This document shows, in pieces, positions 47,909 to 56,906 of a DNA stretch of 64,000 nucleotides. Positions within the stretch are counted from its first letter, which is position 1. The number at the start of each line of letters is the position of its first letter. The stretch is taken from NCBI GenBank assembly GCA_014084085.1, contig NPFB01000092.1:133983-197982 (forward strand), given 5' to 3'. This DNA is from Hondaea fermentalgiana. Lineage: Eukaryota; Sar; Bigyra; Thraustochytrida; Thraustochytriidae. The notes under the pieces are model-generated. The model did not search any database. It was given only the letters and a program-made list of their open reading frames with translations, and was not told where the DNA came from. The position numbers were made by a program, and so were the translations under genes.

Positions 47909-50900
47909 TCACGACTGTCGAGAGGATGATGATGAGGAATCAGCTGAGGCTAACTGCTCCGCCCAGTCCATGAGTCTGGCAAGATGGTCCGTATCTGGGC
48001 AGGTCGGGTCCGCGGTGCGCTTCGCGACCTCGTCGCGCAGGTTCAGCCCGTTTCGGTCAAAGAGAACATACCTCAACTCGGGAAGACCACCAACGCAGCG
48101 CCCTAGTTCCTCGGTAAGTGAAATCGCGACACGGCGCACCTCCGAGTCGCGGTCATCCCAGAACGCAAGAAGGAGCTTAAAGGCGTTTCGAATAAGCTTC
48201 CTGGCGACCGCCGTACTGCAGCGCGGGAGAAGTCGCACAAAGGTCTCCAAAAGCTCCACTTTTGCTCGATGCAGATTATCCTCGACGTTCGAGTCAGGTC
48301 TTGATTGCTGTAGAGCCTCGTGCACACCTGCAACGTTCTCGTCAAGGAACGTCTGGAACTCACTCTTGCGGCGCGAGCTACTGGACAACCCAACAATGGC
48401 GTGACTCGTGATCGAGCGCAGCTCTCGATGTTCGCTTTTGCTGAGCTGCTCGAGAAGCCAACGGAGGCCTTCCGCAACATCATCGTCGTTCAAGGTATTT
48501 GCGCGATTATACACCACACCCAAACCATCGAGAAGAATACCTTGCAGCTTAGCCATGACCCACAAGTGGGAGCTTAAGCGCTTGAGCTGTCGCTGCAGAG
48601 CCTCTCGCCTCGAATTTATAATCTTGTGCTGCTTCTCTGTTCCAAGCTGCGCCAAGAGATTGGCGCGCTGCTTCTCGAGAGAATCAAACTCTGATTCGCT
48701 AACAACGGGCAAATGAAGCTTTTCGGATCCCAGTAAGCTTCCGAGGTTCATTTTTGCGGATGCCAGCAAACGCGAGTCTCGAGCAATTTCTTCGCATTGA
48801 GCGAAAAGATCGTGCATGGGCGGGAGGATGTCCGTCCAATTTGCCGGAAGTGTGTCGCAAGCAAACAAGATATTGGCGTTCACTGTGAAGCTGTGCAGCA
48901 GCTGGTCCATCTCAAGCTCTCCGTACCCGAGATACTCGCTTATGAGGTCATCTGAAGAAATGCCGGCAAGATGTTCTTTGCACCGCTCAACGAGCTGCTC
49001 TCCTGTCTTGATGTCACTTCGAATAGCGTTGAGAAGTCGCTCACCCACCTCGGCGTGCCTCGAGGCAAGAATCTGCGCAATCCGTCCGAGCTCGCACGAA
49101 AGCAAGCCTCGAAAAGCTGATTCCTGCAAACCAAAAGCGTTGGATGTCCCCTCAGCGCGCAACGATGCCTTGCTCTCATCAGGGGACGCTGGGATCTCGC
49201 GCGAGGATCTAGAAGCAACAGCTGGCGCCGTGAGACCGTACTGCGCCAGGTAGTGTAGATACGTCGGGTCGGCCTGCAAGAAATTGAGGTTTAGAGGGTC
49301 GTCGTCTTCGAGTGCGCCCAAAAGCTTGCCGCCTCGGGGCGATTCTGCAAGCGATTCTGAAGCGTTGGCATGACTTGGCTGTTGATCATCGGGACTGCCA
49401 GTCATCGTACGTTTTTCGGATCGTAGAGGATCCTCATCAGCGTGTCGTCTGCGCAGGGCAGCTGCCTTTTCAAGTTCGAGATCGTTTGCAAGCTGACGGA
49501 CCTCCTGCACAAAGATCTCATCACGAAGCATGAATTCGGGAGGCTCGCACAGAATGCTTTGAACAGCAAGGCGACAAATCTTATCGCTCGGATCGCACAA
49601 CGCGCGAATTAGATTTGGGAGAACCATTGTTGGCCCCATGCGTTTTCCCGCGATGCTCAGCAGAGTGAAGGAGCGCTGACGCTTATTTACCTCGCACGAA
49701 ACAAGGCCGCTCTCAACATGCTCCACGAGCGAAGTGACCAGCGGATGGTCGTTGGCAAAGGTTGCAAAAACACGCGAGAGCTGCTCTTGAGAGACTTGGT
49801 GGATTCCTGCGTCCGAGTTGCTTTCAAGCACGTCGAGAATACTACGGACTGTCATGGAAAGCTCTTGCTCGCTTGCCAGAACAGCAGTTTGCGCCACAAG
49901 CTCTAGCGCTGCGCGACGCTCCTCGATCGGACTGCTGCTCGACTGAATGCTCCGCAAGAGAAGACCGGTTAGAGCTTTGGCGTCGGCACTAGGAATGAGT
50001 TCTGCAAGTTCCGGTTTAGCTTGCGGTTTGCTTTTGGCCACTTCTGACCCTGTTTCATTTCTTTCCCCGAGACTTGTCTCAAAGATGCGAAAGATCTGTT
50101 GCAAAAGTGTGAGATGACCAAGGCCAAGCTCATGCAGCTGGCAAAGATTTCCAACCACAAAAGGTAGAACCTTGGCAGGAGCGTGCGTTCCAATAAGTCG
50201 TAGCGCCATTGCGCTGGCTTTTCGTTGCGGTCGATCAATGTGCACATCCAGCTCTTGACTGGCGCTCGAGTCGAGCAAAAGCGCTGCCAACATGCCTCGC
50301 AAGCGGTTTGACTTGATTTGGGGCTCACCAGCATATTCGGCCTCCTCCAGATCGAAAACGCGGATACCGAGCTCTCCGAGAAGAAGAATAGCGCAAAGAC
50401 TGGAGTGGGTATCCTGCACAAACTGGAAAAAGTGGTACTGCACAAGGTCAACCTGTGCTGGAATAAGATCCCCGCAAAATTGACGCAAAAGTAACTGAAG
50501 TGTGCATAGAAGGCCTTCCGATAAGCCGTCATGACTTTTCACAGCAGCCTCTGTCCCGGTCCCGCTCGCAGGGGGGAGGCCGTCTTCTTCTCTGGCCGTC
50601 GACACCGCGCCGACTGGACCAGAAGCCACTGGTTCGGGGGGTGCGTCATCGTCGTCGTCGTCATCTCGTCGTTCGACGAAGACTGGAAAAAAGGGCGTCG
50701 AGCACTTCCACAATGCAGTCTCCATCAGATCGCTTTCTGACAAACTTGCAAAGAGAACATCGTCGTCCCCGACAAAGTCATCCTCCTCGGGTCCCCAACT
50801 TGAACGTCTCTCCTCGAGGCTTGATTCTTGCTGCGAGAAGAAAGATGGTCCAAGATCCATGAAGAGCGGCATTATAACCCACCGAAGCGCGACGCTTTGT

Positions 50901-53900
50901 TTCGAGCTGAGCAGCTCACTAAGGCGGAGGATTGAATGTGCAGCCTCAATTCTGAAATCTCTCAGAGGATGGTGGATCACGTTCAATAGAATGTCAATGG
51001 CCTGAGCAGCCACAGAAACAGAGCGCAGACTGCCCAACGCTCGTAAGGACGCCTTGGTCAGAGTCTGAGCTTGTCGTTTGCCCACTTGCAAACTCGGGGT
51101 CTCCTCAATGCCATTGCTTAGCGCCGCAGACACATCAGCGAGATCATTTTCCTCTTTGGTCTCATTCGCTTCGGATGCTTCAAATTGAGAGAGATCCGAA
51201 CGTAAGAACTCAAAGGCAACTTGGGCGTCGTCTCGAGTTTGGCTCGTTAGCTCAAAGACAAGCGGGTATGCTCCAAGTGCAACGTTGACGAGATCTTGGC
51301 GTGACGACGAGATCATGGCGTGCAGCGTATCACGAAGAACAAAGGCAACAGGTGTTGCTTCCAGAGGCCGAGCTTTTAATAAGACGGTGACGAGACCAAT
51401 ACAAGCCACGCGGACTTCAGTTTCCGTGGTTTCTCGACTTGCAAGGTCAGTTGCACCTGCGAGGAAAAAACGAACCAACACACTCGCGAGACCTTCCACT
51501 TGCAATGGGACGAGCCGCGTGAGAACTTGCAATAACGATGAAAGGAGCGCTGCGTTGCGGCGACCGCCGACTTCTCCTCCTACTTCATTGACCAGAGAAG
51601 CCCGTGCTCCACCACTGCCTCTTGCACCATGTGCGCGCATCGCGCGGAACGCATCAATCGCCAGACGCTGGAGCATCGCGGTAGGGACGCCACGATTCTT
51701 TTGATGCAGGCACTTGGCATATGTCTCGACAGCCAGGAGACGCTCGTGCTCCACTCTCGTCTGCATGCAGTGTGTAAAAAGGGCACTGGCCCGAGCTTCG
51801 TCCTCGGCAGATCCAAGCTGCGCAAACATGAATGCAGCATAAAGTGACCAGTGGCCTGGTTGCGTTTCTGTCTGGAAGGCCGAAACGCTCGCATTTGCCC
51901 TAAAGAAGCTGTGCGAGAGAAAAATTCGACGTGTGCTTGCGTGCTGTGGAAGCTGAAGAGTGCGAACAAGAAGCGCATAGGGCCCAAGTCGATACTGCAG
52001 CAGAGATCGACGGAGAGCGACTCTCAAGACCGCCGCAAAATCGCGAATATCTCCTTGGTGCGGCTCGTCTTCAATCTTGATGAGCTCTTCCAAAGAGGTA
52101 GCCAGCGCCTGCGCGGCCACGGCGGATTGATCACCAGCGCACGTCAACAATGTCGCGAGCGCATACTCTCGAAGAGAGGGCGTTGTCCAGAATCGCTTAC
52201 ACTCGCCAAACAGGGCATAAATGGCGAGACGCGTGCGCTGTGGACATTCAAAGGCCTTGGTGGCCAAGACGCGGCAAAGCGAACGAAGTCGTCGCTCATC
52301 AAAATACTCATAGGGCAGAGCGGCCACCGTCTGAAGAATACGCTTCAGCAGACGCTCCTGCTGCGACGTTGCCAGGACCTGCCGGAAGACTGTATCGATG
52401 GCGCACAATGAGCGGAAATAGACGTTCTCCGCGAGCGGCTGGGCTGGATCCCTCGACTGGAGAGATGCGCTTAGCGTAGGGGCCATGGCCTCAAATATTT
52501 TCACTGCAAGCGTGCCCGTGCGCGAGTCCGCGCCACGAATGCCCATGAGAAGATTGTTTGCTACAAAGGGAATCGTGTGATGCAGCTTGCGCGCCCAGAG
52601 CAAGAGGACTTCCATGCGATGCAATCGCTCTACTCTTGGAAGGTAGTGCAATCCGGCAGAGAGCTGAGCAAAGGGCTTTTCCAAAAAGCCTGCACAGAGG
52701 GAAATGCCTCGCGACAGCACGGCACGAAGCTGTGCACGCTCCTCCTCAACACTGGAGGCTTTGCCCACACGTTCGTACACGGCAGTCTCCCAGGAACAGA
52801 GATCGGCGTGAAAGCGTCTTCGAATGCGCAACTCGCGAGCATCGTCACCAGAGAGGCCGAGTTGATTATTTTTTCTCCGTGAGCCTTGCGAAGCCGACGT
52901 CAAATCGACTGCTAGCTTCAGGCACTCGATGCTCAATGTTTGACACGGCTTGACATCGAGACTGGCACTGAGCAAGAGGGGAAAGAGCATCGTATCCTGT
53001 GCACGAATGAGGTCCGCCGGAAATGCCGAGAGCACAGCGTGTATGCAGAGAGTAGCTCCGTAGCGAACAGCTGGCTGTGGCGCGAGTAAAAAGTTTTCCA
53101 TGTCGGCAAGAAAACCAGCAACGAGTTCTTTGGATCGGGTCGTTTGCTCAAAGGCCTTCAAACAAAGCTCACAATGCATTGCAAAGTCACCTTGGGTTAC
53201 GGCTGGAAGGGCATTTGAGACCACGGCCACAAGTGCCTTGAAGATATCCGTCTCTCGTTCTACCTTCACGAGCTCGACAGCCAAATGGTGCACACAGCCG
53301 CGTGCCGCGAGTTTTTCCTCAGGTAAATGCTGTGTTTTGCTCACAATGCTACGAAGCACCCGAAAGAGTGTGTTGGGTGTCGGGGTTGATTTCCCGTACT
53401 TGATAATCTCAATCATGCTGACAAGGACGACCGACTTTTCCAGACTTTCCACTTGCACGCAACGTAGACGAGCAGCACTGTCGGTGCCGACGGCACCTTG
53501 CATGAAATTGGCTCCATTTTTCGAAGCTGCGTCCCCGTAAACCATGTGAAGTCGTGCAAGCGCTCCTGTCGCGTCAGTCTTGACCATGGTAGTTTCTGCG
53601 GAGGCGCAAGTGAAGAAAGAGCACATGATCGAGACGCTGAGCATTCGCATGTCCTCGCTCGGATGGACCAGCAGGGCCTCCAAAGGTGGCACGGCAAGGG
53701 TGCTGAGCTGAGCAAAGCAAGGGGAGAGGATGTCGAAGGCCGTCTTCACACCAGCAAAGATCGTGGAGCCTACGTCCAGCGCTTGGGACGCACGGGAAAA
53801 GTGTCTCTCGTCAACCGTCTGATCAGAGAGCGCCTGCGCGAGACTAAAAAGAAGTTGCAGGGCTTCGCGGCGACGCGATTGTACTGCGTGAAGTAGAAGG

Positions 53901-54313
53901 CTCGCGAGACACAGAAAGGCGTCAACGGCAAGACTTTCCAAGATCTCGTCCATCTCTCCAGCCTGGCTCTCTCTGCGCACAAGAGTTTCGGCTTCTTCTG
54001 TGCGTCTCTTTTCGTCCGATGTACCACTTAAGCCAGAAATGCCATCGCTGGTGCCATCGCTGGAGCCATTTGCGAAAGAGACGTCTTCTGCATCTTGGCG
54101 GCCTTCGTGCACGGTGCGAAGTATGTCATCGAGACGAAGGAGGCTTGCTTCTGCGACGTTTCCTTCGGCGGCGTCGTGGTTCATTTCTCGACGCTGACTT
54201 ATCGCGGCGCTTCGCCGTCGCGCTTGCTCAAAGAGCGTGGGGTTGTCATTTTTGAGCTTGACAATCACCCTCGCGCCTGCAAACCATTGACGGAGCTTCT
54301 CTTGCGCAGCCAT
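47909..54313 (-). CDS. giant HEAT-repeat protein, possibly maestro (MROH1)-like
   Basis: A single exon of 2134 residues, almost entirely helical with HEAT-type repeats: paired helices separated by D-x-x-x-x-R (for example PNLIRALCDPSDKICRLAVQSIL, HHPLRDFRIEAAHSILRLSEL, LLAFWDDRDSEVRRVAISL). Acidic or low-complexity insertions occur at about residues 65-105 and 1190-1250 (DDDDDDAPPEP). The segment VEHVESGLVSCEVNKRQRSFTLLSIAGK and the general size recall maestro heat-like repeat (MROH1) proteins, which act at lysosomes in animals. Other HEAT scaffolds cannot be excluded. There is no membrane segment or signal peptide. The N-terminus MAAQEKLRQWFAGARVIVKLK follows a good ATG. Head-to-head with the GT61-like gene. 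Confidence 0.75.
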   Translation of the reverse strand: MAAQEKLRQWFAGARVIVKLKNDNPTLFEQARRRSAAISQRREMNHDAAEGNVAEASLLRLDDILRTVHEGRQDAEDVSFANGSSDGTSDGISGLSGTSDEKRRTEEAETLVRRESQAGEMDEILESLAVDAFLCLASLLLHAVQSRRREALQLLFSLAQALSDQTVDERHFSRASQALDVGSTIFAGVKTAFDILSPCFAQLSTLAVPPLEALLVHPSEDMRMLSVSIMCSFFTCASAETTMVKTDATGALARLHMVYGDAASKNGANFMQGAVGTDSAARLRCVQVESLEKSVVLVSMIEIIKYGKSTPTPNTLFRVLRSIVSKTQHLPEEKLAARGCVHHLAVELVKVERETDIFKALVAVVSNALPAVTQGDFAMHCELCLKAFEQTTRSKELVAGFLADMENFLLAPQPAVRYGATLCIHAVLSAFPADLIRAQDTMLFPLLLSASLDVKPCQTLSIECLKLAVDLTSASQGSRRKNNQLGLSGDDARELRIRRRFHADLCSWETAVYERVGKASSVEEERAQLRAVLSRGISLCAGFLEKPFAQLSAGLHYLPRVERLHRMEVLLLWARKLHHTIPFVANNLLMGIRGADSRTGTLAVKIFEAMAPTLSASLQSRDPAQPLAENVYFRSLCAIDTVFRQVLATSQQERLLKRILQTVAALPYEYFDERRLRSLCRVLATKAFECPQRTRLAIYALFGECKRFWTTPSLREYALATLLTCAGDQSAVAAQALATSLEELIKIEDEPHQGDIRDFAAVLRVALRRSLLQYRLGPYALLVRTLQLPQHASTRRIFLSHSFFRANASVSAFQTETQPGHWSLYAAFMFAQLGSAEDEARASALFTHCMQTRVEHERLLAVETYAKCLHQKNRGVPTAMLQRLAIDAFRAMRAHGARGSGGARASLVNEVGGEVGGRRNAALLSSLLQVLTRLVPLQVEGLASVLVRFFLAGATDLASRETTETEVRVACIGLVTVLLKARPLEATPVAFVLRDTLHAMISSSRQDLVNVALGAYPLVFELTSQTRDDAQVAFEFLRSDLSQFEASEANETKEENDLADVSAALSNGIEETPSLQVGKRQAQTLTKASLRALGSLRSVSVAAQAIDILLNVIHHPLRDFRIEAAHSILRLSELLSSKQSVALRWVIMPLFMDLGPSFFSQQESSLEERRSSWGPEEDDFVGDDDVLFASLSESDLMETALWKCSTPFFPVFVERRDDDDDDDAPPEPVASGPVGAVSTAREEDGLPPASGTGTEAAVKSHDGLSEGLLCTLQLLLRQFCGDLIPAQVDLVQYHFFQFVQDTHSSLCAILLLGELGIRVFDLEEAEYAGEPQIKSNRLRGMLAALLLDSSASQELDVHIDRPQRKASAMALRLIGTHAPAKVLPFVVGNLCQLHELGLGHLTLLQQIFRIFETSLGERNETGSEVAKSKPQAKPELAELIPSADAKALTGLLLRSIQSSSSPIEERRAALELVAQTAVLASEQELSMTVRSILDVLESNSDAGIHQVSQEQLSRVFATFANDHPLVTSLVEHVESGLVSCEVNKRQRSFTLLSIAGKRMGPTMVLPNLIRALCDPSDKICRLAVQSILCEPPEFMLRDEIFVQEVRQLANDLELEKAAALRRRHADEDPLRSEKRTMTGSPDDQQPSHANASESLAESPRGGKLLGALEDDDPLNLNFLQADPTYLHYLAQYGLTAPAVASRSSREIPASPDESKASLRAEGTSNAFGLQESAFRGLLSCELGRIAQILASRHAEVGERLLNAIRSDIKTGEQLVERCKEHLAGISSDDLISEYLGYGELEMDQLLHSFTVNANILFACDTLPANWTDILPPMHDLFAQCEEIARDSRLLASAKMNLGSLLGSEKLHLPVVSESEFDSLEKQRANLLAQLGTEKQHKIINSRREALQRQLKRLSSHLWVMAKLQGILLDGLGVVYNRANTLNDDDVAEGLRWLLEQLSKSEHRELRSITSHAIVGLSSSSRRKSEFQTFLDENVAGVHEALQQSRPDSNVEDNLHRAKVELLETFVRLLPRCSTAVARKLIRNAFKLLLAFWDDRDSEVRRVAISLTEELGRCVGGLPELRYVLFDRNGLNLRDEVAKRTADPTCPDTDHLARLMDWAEQLASADSSSSSSRQS

Positions 54314-54835
54314 CTCACGCCGAGCAAACCAGGTCGAGCGCCAGATCCCGTCTACTTTGTGTTTGCGCGTCCCGCGCCTTGCGAGCTTGCCGCCCGAGGT
54401 AGCCAGCTCCGGCGGCTGGCTGCCTTCACGAATGCCGCGATGCCTCTCGACGAGCCCAAGTCAACTCAATGAGCCGTTGAGTCATGTCATGACCCGCTCA
54501 CTCCCTGCACCGCACTGCAGAGATCCGAGTCATGGTGGATAGCGAGCGCCACCACCACCATCTTTGGCGGGGCGAGAACAAGACCGTGGCACGCCCCGAC
54601 AAGGCTTGCGCATGCTCGCTCTTCCTCTCGCTCAGCTTTCCGTCGAGGCCAACTCCCGTGCGAGCGGGCCTGGCCCTGCGCGCGGCGGACGAGCCCACGA
54701 GCCCACTCCCACTAGCCTTCATCTGGCTGGCTGCTGCCGGGACTTTGACTGGGCTCGCGCAAATCTGCGATGGACGCTGCGGCGAGCCCAGGGCGTTGAG
54801 CGCGCGCTATCTCCACGGCTGCAGCGGCCACAAAG
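54314..54835. promoter_or_regulatory. shared upstream region, HEAT gene / GT61-like gene
   Basis: A 522-base spacer between divergent ATGs, GC-rich, with a CCACCACCA run near 54551. A bidirectional promoter is inferred. Confidence 0.4.
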
Positions 54836-56848
54836 ATGAGGGGCGCGACGACGCTGACGGCCTTGCTTGCGGCGGTGAGCGTCCTGACATCCTGCGGCGC
54901 AGGGAACTCCCCGGCTGCGACGGCAACCTGCTGGACGCGCAACGTTCGCGAGGAGACGCTGCCTTGCGCTGACCGCCTTGGCGACGACCAAAGCAAGGAT
55001 GTTCGCGCTCGCGAACGTGAAGCAGACCCTGCAGAGCGAAAAGCTTTTGTGGTGAGCCGTTCTTGGCAGACTATTGAGCCATGGCATCAAATTCCAATCG
55101 GCCTCGATGTTCGTCTCGACTTCGAAGCCGGCAAGCGCCACGCTCGGATCCCAGACCCTTGGAAGCTGCGCGTGCAGATAAGCCTTTTGGATATGCGCGC
55201 GACGGTACTTACGACAAACGCATGGCTGCCAACCTCATCATCGGCGCCGTGGAATATCATTTCGAGTGCTATCAGGACCGACCTGCGAATTGTCCAATCC
55301 TGTCTTCTTCGGGACGATACCTTGGGTTCTCTTGCAGCTGCCAAGAGCGTCGAGGAGCTTTTTGCCATCACGAATGGGCGGGTGTATCTCAAAGCTCGAG
55401 TTGGTGGTGACTATGCTTGCCTTTGCGGAACTGCAGAACCATGTCGCGGTCCACGCGATGCCCAGAAACAGTGCGAAAGCGCCTACGCAGAAATCGCGAC
55501 GAAAAGTGATAATGCGAGACCCGATGCGTGCTCCAAACAGCGCAGAGCATATGCAGAATGCGCGACAAAGTGTAGCGCTTTCCAAGACACAATTTTGCTC
55601 GATCGGGACCTCTTCCAAGATTCGGTCGAAGCGATTGAACAGTCGAAGCTCGTGCAACAGGAAGAAAGAGCTACATTATTTGGTGGAATGATGAGTTCTT
55701 GGTGTCAGAACTGCGGGTTCTCGCGCGGCAAGGTCGTCTTTGCATTTGGTGAGGATTTGTACCCACGCGCCAAGGCTGCCGACGCAACCGAGTGGACAAT
55801 TGGAAAATCCATGTATGAGACCTACATGCGTCACGCGGACTTGGGCCGTACAGAGGCAAGCGGGTCACCCATGATTCAATGTGCCGAGCACGCTGCACAT
55901 CCGGTAGTGCTCGTATCTGTGTGGTCTTTAAAAAATGTGCACCGGTTGCTCGCGGACCTCATCATCCCTGTGTGGTCTACCTTGCATGATGCTGGAATTG
56001 GCCCAGCCCGCGCAACTCTATTCCTTGATCTTGGCGATCCAGTGGAACGAGCTAAAATGCAGCAAATTCTCCGCGACCGGCATCCGTCGCAAAAACTTTC
56101 AACTTTGAGCCTTTTGCGCTTGATGTTTCGCGAAGTTCACTCGACTGAAGCGCTTCGTATTACATCCGAGGAGAAAACGTACTGCTTTGCCAATCTCTTC
56201 GTGGAAGCAACCGCCATGCACTTTCACAGGCATGCGCGTGATGAGAACACTCACAACCAAAGTGGACAGGGTGCGATCTTTCGTCGCGAGCTGCAAACAC
56301 GCTTGAAGCGTGTTTGGCCCAGCCCTTTCGATGAGAATGGCGGAATTGAAGGCGTGGTGAGCTTTGTCAAGCGTCGAGGAACCCGAGAATTTACCAATCT
56401 CCGTGAGGCAAAAGCCGTAGCGAAGAAAGTCTTCGAGCCTCTGGGTATCACGATACAAGACCTCGTACTCGAGAGACTCTCTTTCGATCGACAGTGGTCG
56501 CACTTTCAACGCACGCGCGTGCTTTGCTGTGTACATGGGCAGGGGTGTGCCAACATGGTCTTTTTGCCGGAGCGCTCGGTCGTGATTCTTGTCATGCCCA
56601 TGGGGACATCAAAAGAAAGGGAAACGTACACAGCGATGGCACGTTGGCTTGGCCTTCGGCTCGTTTTGCACGAAGTTTCCAAAGATGTGGACCGTGAGAC
56701 CAATGGAACATTCACAGGCTCACTTCCCGGTTCTGGTTCCGAACCTTTTGTAAATAGGGACCCGAGATGGGATCAAGACATCATCCTCGAACCAGAGGCA
56801 TGGAGGCATACCTTGCGCAAAGCATTGATTGCACTCGTTGACATGTAA
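54836..56848 (+). CDS. GT61-like secreted-pathway glycosyltransferase
   Basis: A single exon of 670 residues. The N-terminus MRGATTLTALLAAVSVLTSC is a signal peptide or short anchor. An N-terminal region to about 190 is unassigned. A Cys-rich insert (about 196-245, CLCGTAEPCRGPRDAQKQC, CSKQRRAYAECATKCSAF) suggests disulfides in the lumen. The catalytic part follows; near residue 566 CVHGQGCANMVFLPERSVVI matches the GT61/DUF563 signature (GxHGAGLTNxxFLPPGSVV), with Gln and Cys in place of the usual Ala and Leu. The family transfers xylose, arabinose or GlcNAc to protein or polysaccharide in the ER/Golgi; the donor here is unknown. The ATG is the first of the signal peptide. Its 3' end lies only 58 bases from that of the LIM-like gene. 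Confidence 0.77.
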   Translation: MRGATTLTALLAAVSVLTSCGAGNSPAATATCWTRNVREETLPCADRLGDDQSKDVRAREREADPAERKAFVVSRSWQTIEPWHQIPIGLDVRLDFEAGKRHARIPDPWKLRVQISLLDMRATVLTTNAWLPTSSSAPWNIISSAIRTDLRIVQSCLLRDDTLGSLAAAKSVEELFAITNGRVYLKARVGGDYACLCGTAEPCRGPRDAQKQCESAYAEIATKSDNARPDACSKQRRAYAECATKCSAFQDTILLDRDLFQDSVEAIEQSKLVQQEERATLFGGMMSSWCQNCGFSRGKVVFAFGEDLYPRAKAADATEWTIGKSMYETYMRHADLGRTEASGSPMIQCAEHAAHPVVLVSVWSLKNVHRLLADLIIPVWSTLHDAGIGPARATLFLDLGDPVERAKMQQILRDRHPSQKLSTLSLLRLMFREVHSTEALRITSEEKTYCFANLFVEATAMHFHRHARDENTHNQSGQGAIFRRELQTRLKRVWPSPFDENGGIEGVVSFVKRRGTREFTNLREAKAVAKKVFEPLGITIQDLVLERLSFDRQWSHFQRTRVLCCVHGQGCANMVFLPERSVVILVMPMGTSKERETYTAMARWLGLRLVLHEVSKDVDRETNGTFTGSLPGSGSEPFVNRDPRWDQDIILEPEAWRHTLRKALIALVDM

Positions 56849-56906
56849 GGAGCATACTTTGCGCGAAGACACAGAAAACAAATTCTTTTCTTTTCTTTTC
56901 AAAGAT

